A DNA stretch of 64,000 nucleotides from the NCBI RefSeq assembly GCF_008364765.1, contig NZ_VTUY01000005.1, positions 40,423 to 104,422 of the forward strand. Direction: 5' to 3'. Below are positions 62,427 to 64,000 of this stretch, piece after piece. A program made the position numbers and the translations under genes. The notes beneath the pieces were generated by a model. The model saw only the letters and a list, made by a program, of their open reading frames with translations. It ran no database searches and was not told the DNA's origin. This DNA comes from Bacillus sp. CH30_1T (GTDB taxonomy: Bacteria; Bacillota; Bacilli; Bacillales; Bacillaceae_B). Each line of letters starts with the position of its first letter. Position 1 is the stretch's first letter.

Positions 62427-62816
62427 TTATATTTTTTGAATGTAATCGATTAAAAAATTTTTGTCTTCTGGAAATGATAAATCCAAGCTCTCTATTTCTT
62501 CTGCTGATTTCCAAGCTATATCATAAATTAGATTATCAGGGTCTTGAATTTTTGCTTTTCCACCAGTAATCTTAACTTCAAAATATCTAGCTTCACCGTA
62601 TTGACTTTCCTTTTTAAAAATAGGTCGAATTATTTCAACATCATAACCCGTTTCTTCCCATAGTTCTCTAACACAACATTCTTCAAAAGTCTCTCCCTCT
62701 TCTAAGCTACCAGAAGGAACAGACCAACGCTTTGGTTCATTTGTTGTTCCCTGAAGTACCATCAGAACTTTTTTTTCTATAACACAAACTCCTGCAGACC
62801 CTAACCATTTTGTCAT
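62427..62816 (-). CDS. NUDIX hydrolase
   Basis: 129 residues, AAGGGG before the ATG. Nudix box GSLEEGETFEECCVRELWEE followed by TGYDVEI; metal-binding REL-EE intact. Preceded by the MutT-like start GSAGVCVIEKKVLMV. Hydrolyses a nucleoside diphosphate derivative of unknown identity. Single-gene unit; second NUDIX gene of the window. Confidence 0.9.
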   Translation of the reverse strand: MTKWLGSAGVCVIEKKVLMVLQGTTNEPKRWSVPSGSLEEGETFEECCVRELWEETGYDVEIIRPIFKKESQYGEARYFEVKITGGKAKIQDPDNLIYDIAWKSAEEIESLDLSFPEDKNFLIDYIQKI

Positions 62817-63325
62817 ATAAATACCCCTTTTCGGCTAGAAAACATTTTACTCTTAGTAACATTCTCTCTTCAGAATTAATATTCCTTGTTAAATTGTATG
62901 GCCCTTTAATGGAAGAAGGGGATTGTTGGACATTCTTAGCTTGCAGTCAGCTAGAATGTCCTCTGTTTTGTCGTTAATGGGAATTTTCTGGGTAACGTAA
63001 GTAAGAACGAAAAACGCCAAGGTTCCCTCCCTATCAAGGATCCTTGGCGTTTTTCATTTATTTAGTTAGTTTCGTTAATTACTATTTCACGCAAACATAT
63101 GATTCTCCGAAAATCCTTCTATTTATCTTTCGATTATCCTCTTCTGTCTTATTTTTACTTTTCCCTATTCCAATTTAAATATGTACAATTGTTGTTAGTC
63201 TTTTGCAGCAGAATATTAAGTAAAGGAGTTAGATAAGCAATCTTGTTTACGAATCAATTATTTCTGATGATGGAGAGCTGCAAGACCACATCAACATTTT
63301 TCTTCATAACAGGAATGCTGCCCGT
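62817..63325. repeat. cassette-type core plus 375-bp direct repeat, copy 2
   Basis: GGCCCTTTAATGGAAGAAGG (62900) is followed by the second copy of the 375-bp repeat (62948-63323) with its terminator at 63011-63055. The copy ends in GCTGCCC, where an IS110 left end begins 3 bp later. Confidence 0.85.
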
Positions 63326-63520
63326 TCGTATTATAAGGTTAACCAGAATTCTAGATTTTTCTGGTTGACCTTTTTTTATATGGTCTTATTATAACAGTAG
63401 CCAGGGTAGAACGTCCCTGCCCGTGGGACATAGATCCCGTCAGTTAAACCGTTCACCCCCTACTGGTAGAAACATGTTTGAGGCTGGTTGGGACAAAGAT
63501 CTCGTATAACAAGCAAAGCT
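63326..63520 (+). ncRNA. candidate bridge-RNA region of the IS110 element
   Basis: About 195 bp of structured non-coding DNA between the element's left end and its transposase, partly conserved in the orphan left end at 6080-6260. Structure and position match IS110-group bridge-RNA regions; the exact loops were not resolved. Confidence 0.45.
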
Positions 63521-64000
63521 ATGATACTACTAGGAGGATTACTTGAGTTTTTGGAAAGCGTCAAAGACAAAACCGGTATTCAACCTTCGGTTATATTAGA
63601 GTCTACAGGGCATTATCACGCCCCAGTGGTTCAGTTTCTGGAGCAGCGTAACTATTTATTAATCATCGTAAACCCGTTGATTTCTCACAGAGCTAAAAGC
63701 TCTAGTTTACGAGAAGTTAAAACGGATGCCATCGATGCCTATCGTCTCTGTGAGCTTTACTACAAAGAGGATTTAGAACCCTATAAAAGGCGTGGTATTC
63801 AGCTTTTGAACCTGCGTAACCTCACAAGACAGCATGAAAATATTACTGGGATATACGTTCAAACCAAGCTTCAATTCCAAGCAGTGTTGGATCAAATCTT
63901 CCCTGAGTATAGAGGTGTGTTTGGAGATTTATATTCCGTTGTGTCCTTGCTTCTTTTGAAGGAATTTCCCGCATCAGAAGATATTCTGGCTGTGAGTGAA
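63521..64000 (+). pseudogene. IS110-family transposase, N-terminus missing, 3' end outside window
   Basis: In frame from an ATG at 63521 to the edge: VILESTGHYHAPVVQFLEQR (Glu of the DEDD site), LIIVNPLISHRAKSSSLREV, KTDAIDAYRLCELYYKEDLE (Asp), LLNLRNLTRQHENITGIYVQ. Normal IS110 transposases begin some 45 residues earlier with the first catalytic Asp (GLDVSKG). Here the non-coding left end runs straight into residue about 45, so the start and first Asp are deleted. Probably inactive. Confidence 0.85.

Larger units (their letters stand above)
63326..64000 (+). mobile_element. IS110-family insertion sequence (right end outside window)
   Basis: Left end TCGTATTATAAGG, a strong hairpin (AAGGTTAACCAGAA / TTCTGGTTGACCTT, 63334-63372), GTCCC-tgcccgt-GGGAC, AACAAGCAAAGC, then a transposase reading to the edge. 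The left non-coding side is where IS110-group elements encode their bridge RNA. Inserted beside a cassette core. Confidence 0.8.

Overview
The window reads as chromosomal DNA of a low-GC, endospore-forming Gram-positive bacterium of the Bacillaceae. Evidence is the AT-rich sequence, strong GGAGG-type ribosome binding sites with many TTG/GTG starts, a gerA-type spore germination operon, a thermolysin-type neutral protease and nheABC-like genes. The genus cannot be fixed from the sequence; a Rossellomorea/Bacillus-like organism outside the B. cereus group is my guess. There are no rRNA or tRNA genes and no CRISPR array. Almost every gene is on the minus strand.

Layout. 1-2.7 kb: end of an OmpR-type response regulator, a methyltransferase, a GNAT acetyltransferase and two small membrane proteins. 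2.8-5.1 kb: a membrane subtilase, a secreted SAR2788-like toxin and a probable immunity protein in one operon. 6.0-8.3 kb: an orphan IS110-type left end, then a DUF2975 / small XRE regulator / polytopic membrane protein operon. 9.0-30.4 kb: about 25 short, mostly single-gene units (acetyltransferases, phosphotransferases, NUDIX, racemase, signal peptidase I, VanZ, MFS, DUF proteins and many very small membrane proteins). They share one orientation and are separated by recurring 70-110 bp intergenic elements. These are bounded by inverted cores (TTCCRTTAAA ... TTTAAYGGAA) and contain hairpins or terminators. The arrangement strongly resembles an integron gene-cassette array, but no intact integrase is present; only a decayed tyrosine recombinase lies at its edge (9.8-10.1 kb). 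A frameshifted IS110-family element sits inside the array.

30.5-38.6 kb: a tightly coupled eight-gene operon with three ATP-grasp ligases, an MFS exporter, a hotdog thioesterase, an acyl-CoA dehydrogenase, a class III aminotransferase and a small protein, probably making a peptide-like metabolite. Upstream are a 45-residue secreted or lipoprotein-like peptide gene and, divergent from it, an HTH-TPR regulator of the RRNPP (NprR/PlcR) type, with inverted repeats between them. A neutral protease gene follows (41.5 kb). Together these look like a peptide-signalling system controlling a biosynthetic operon and perhaps the protease.

43-47.8 kb: IS21 relic, AraC/GyrI regulator, DinB, HPP and CGNR proteins, then one copy of a 375-bp non-coding repeat whose second copy is at 62.9 kb. 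48-51.7 kb: an nheABC-like three-component pore-forming toxin operon. 52.7-57.6 kb: gerAA-AB-AC spore germinant receptor operon plus a DUF4046 gene. 58-59.7 kb: PadR-controlled membrane protein operon. 60.9-64 kb: a second short stretch of cassette-like units (methyltransferase, P-loop kinase, NUDIX) ending in an IS110 element. Its left end starts 3 bp after a cassette core, in the same position as the orphan left end at 6.08 kb.
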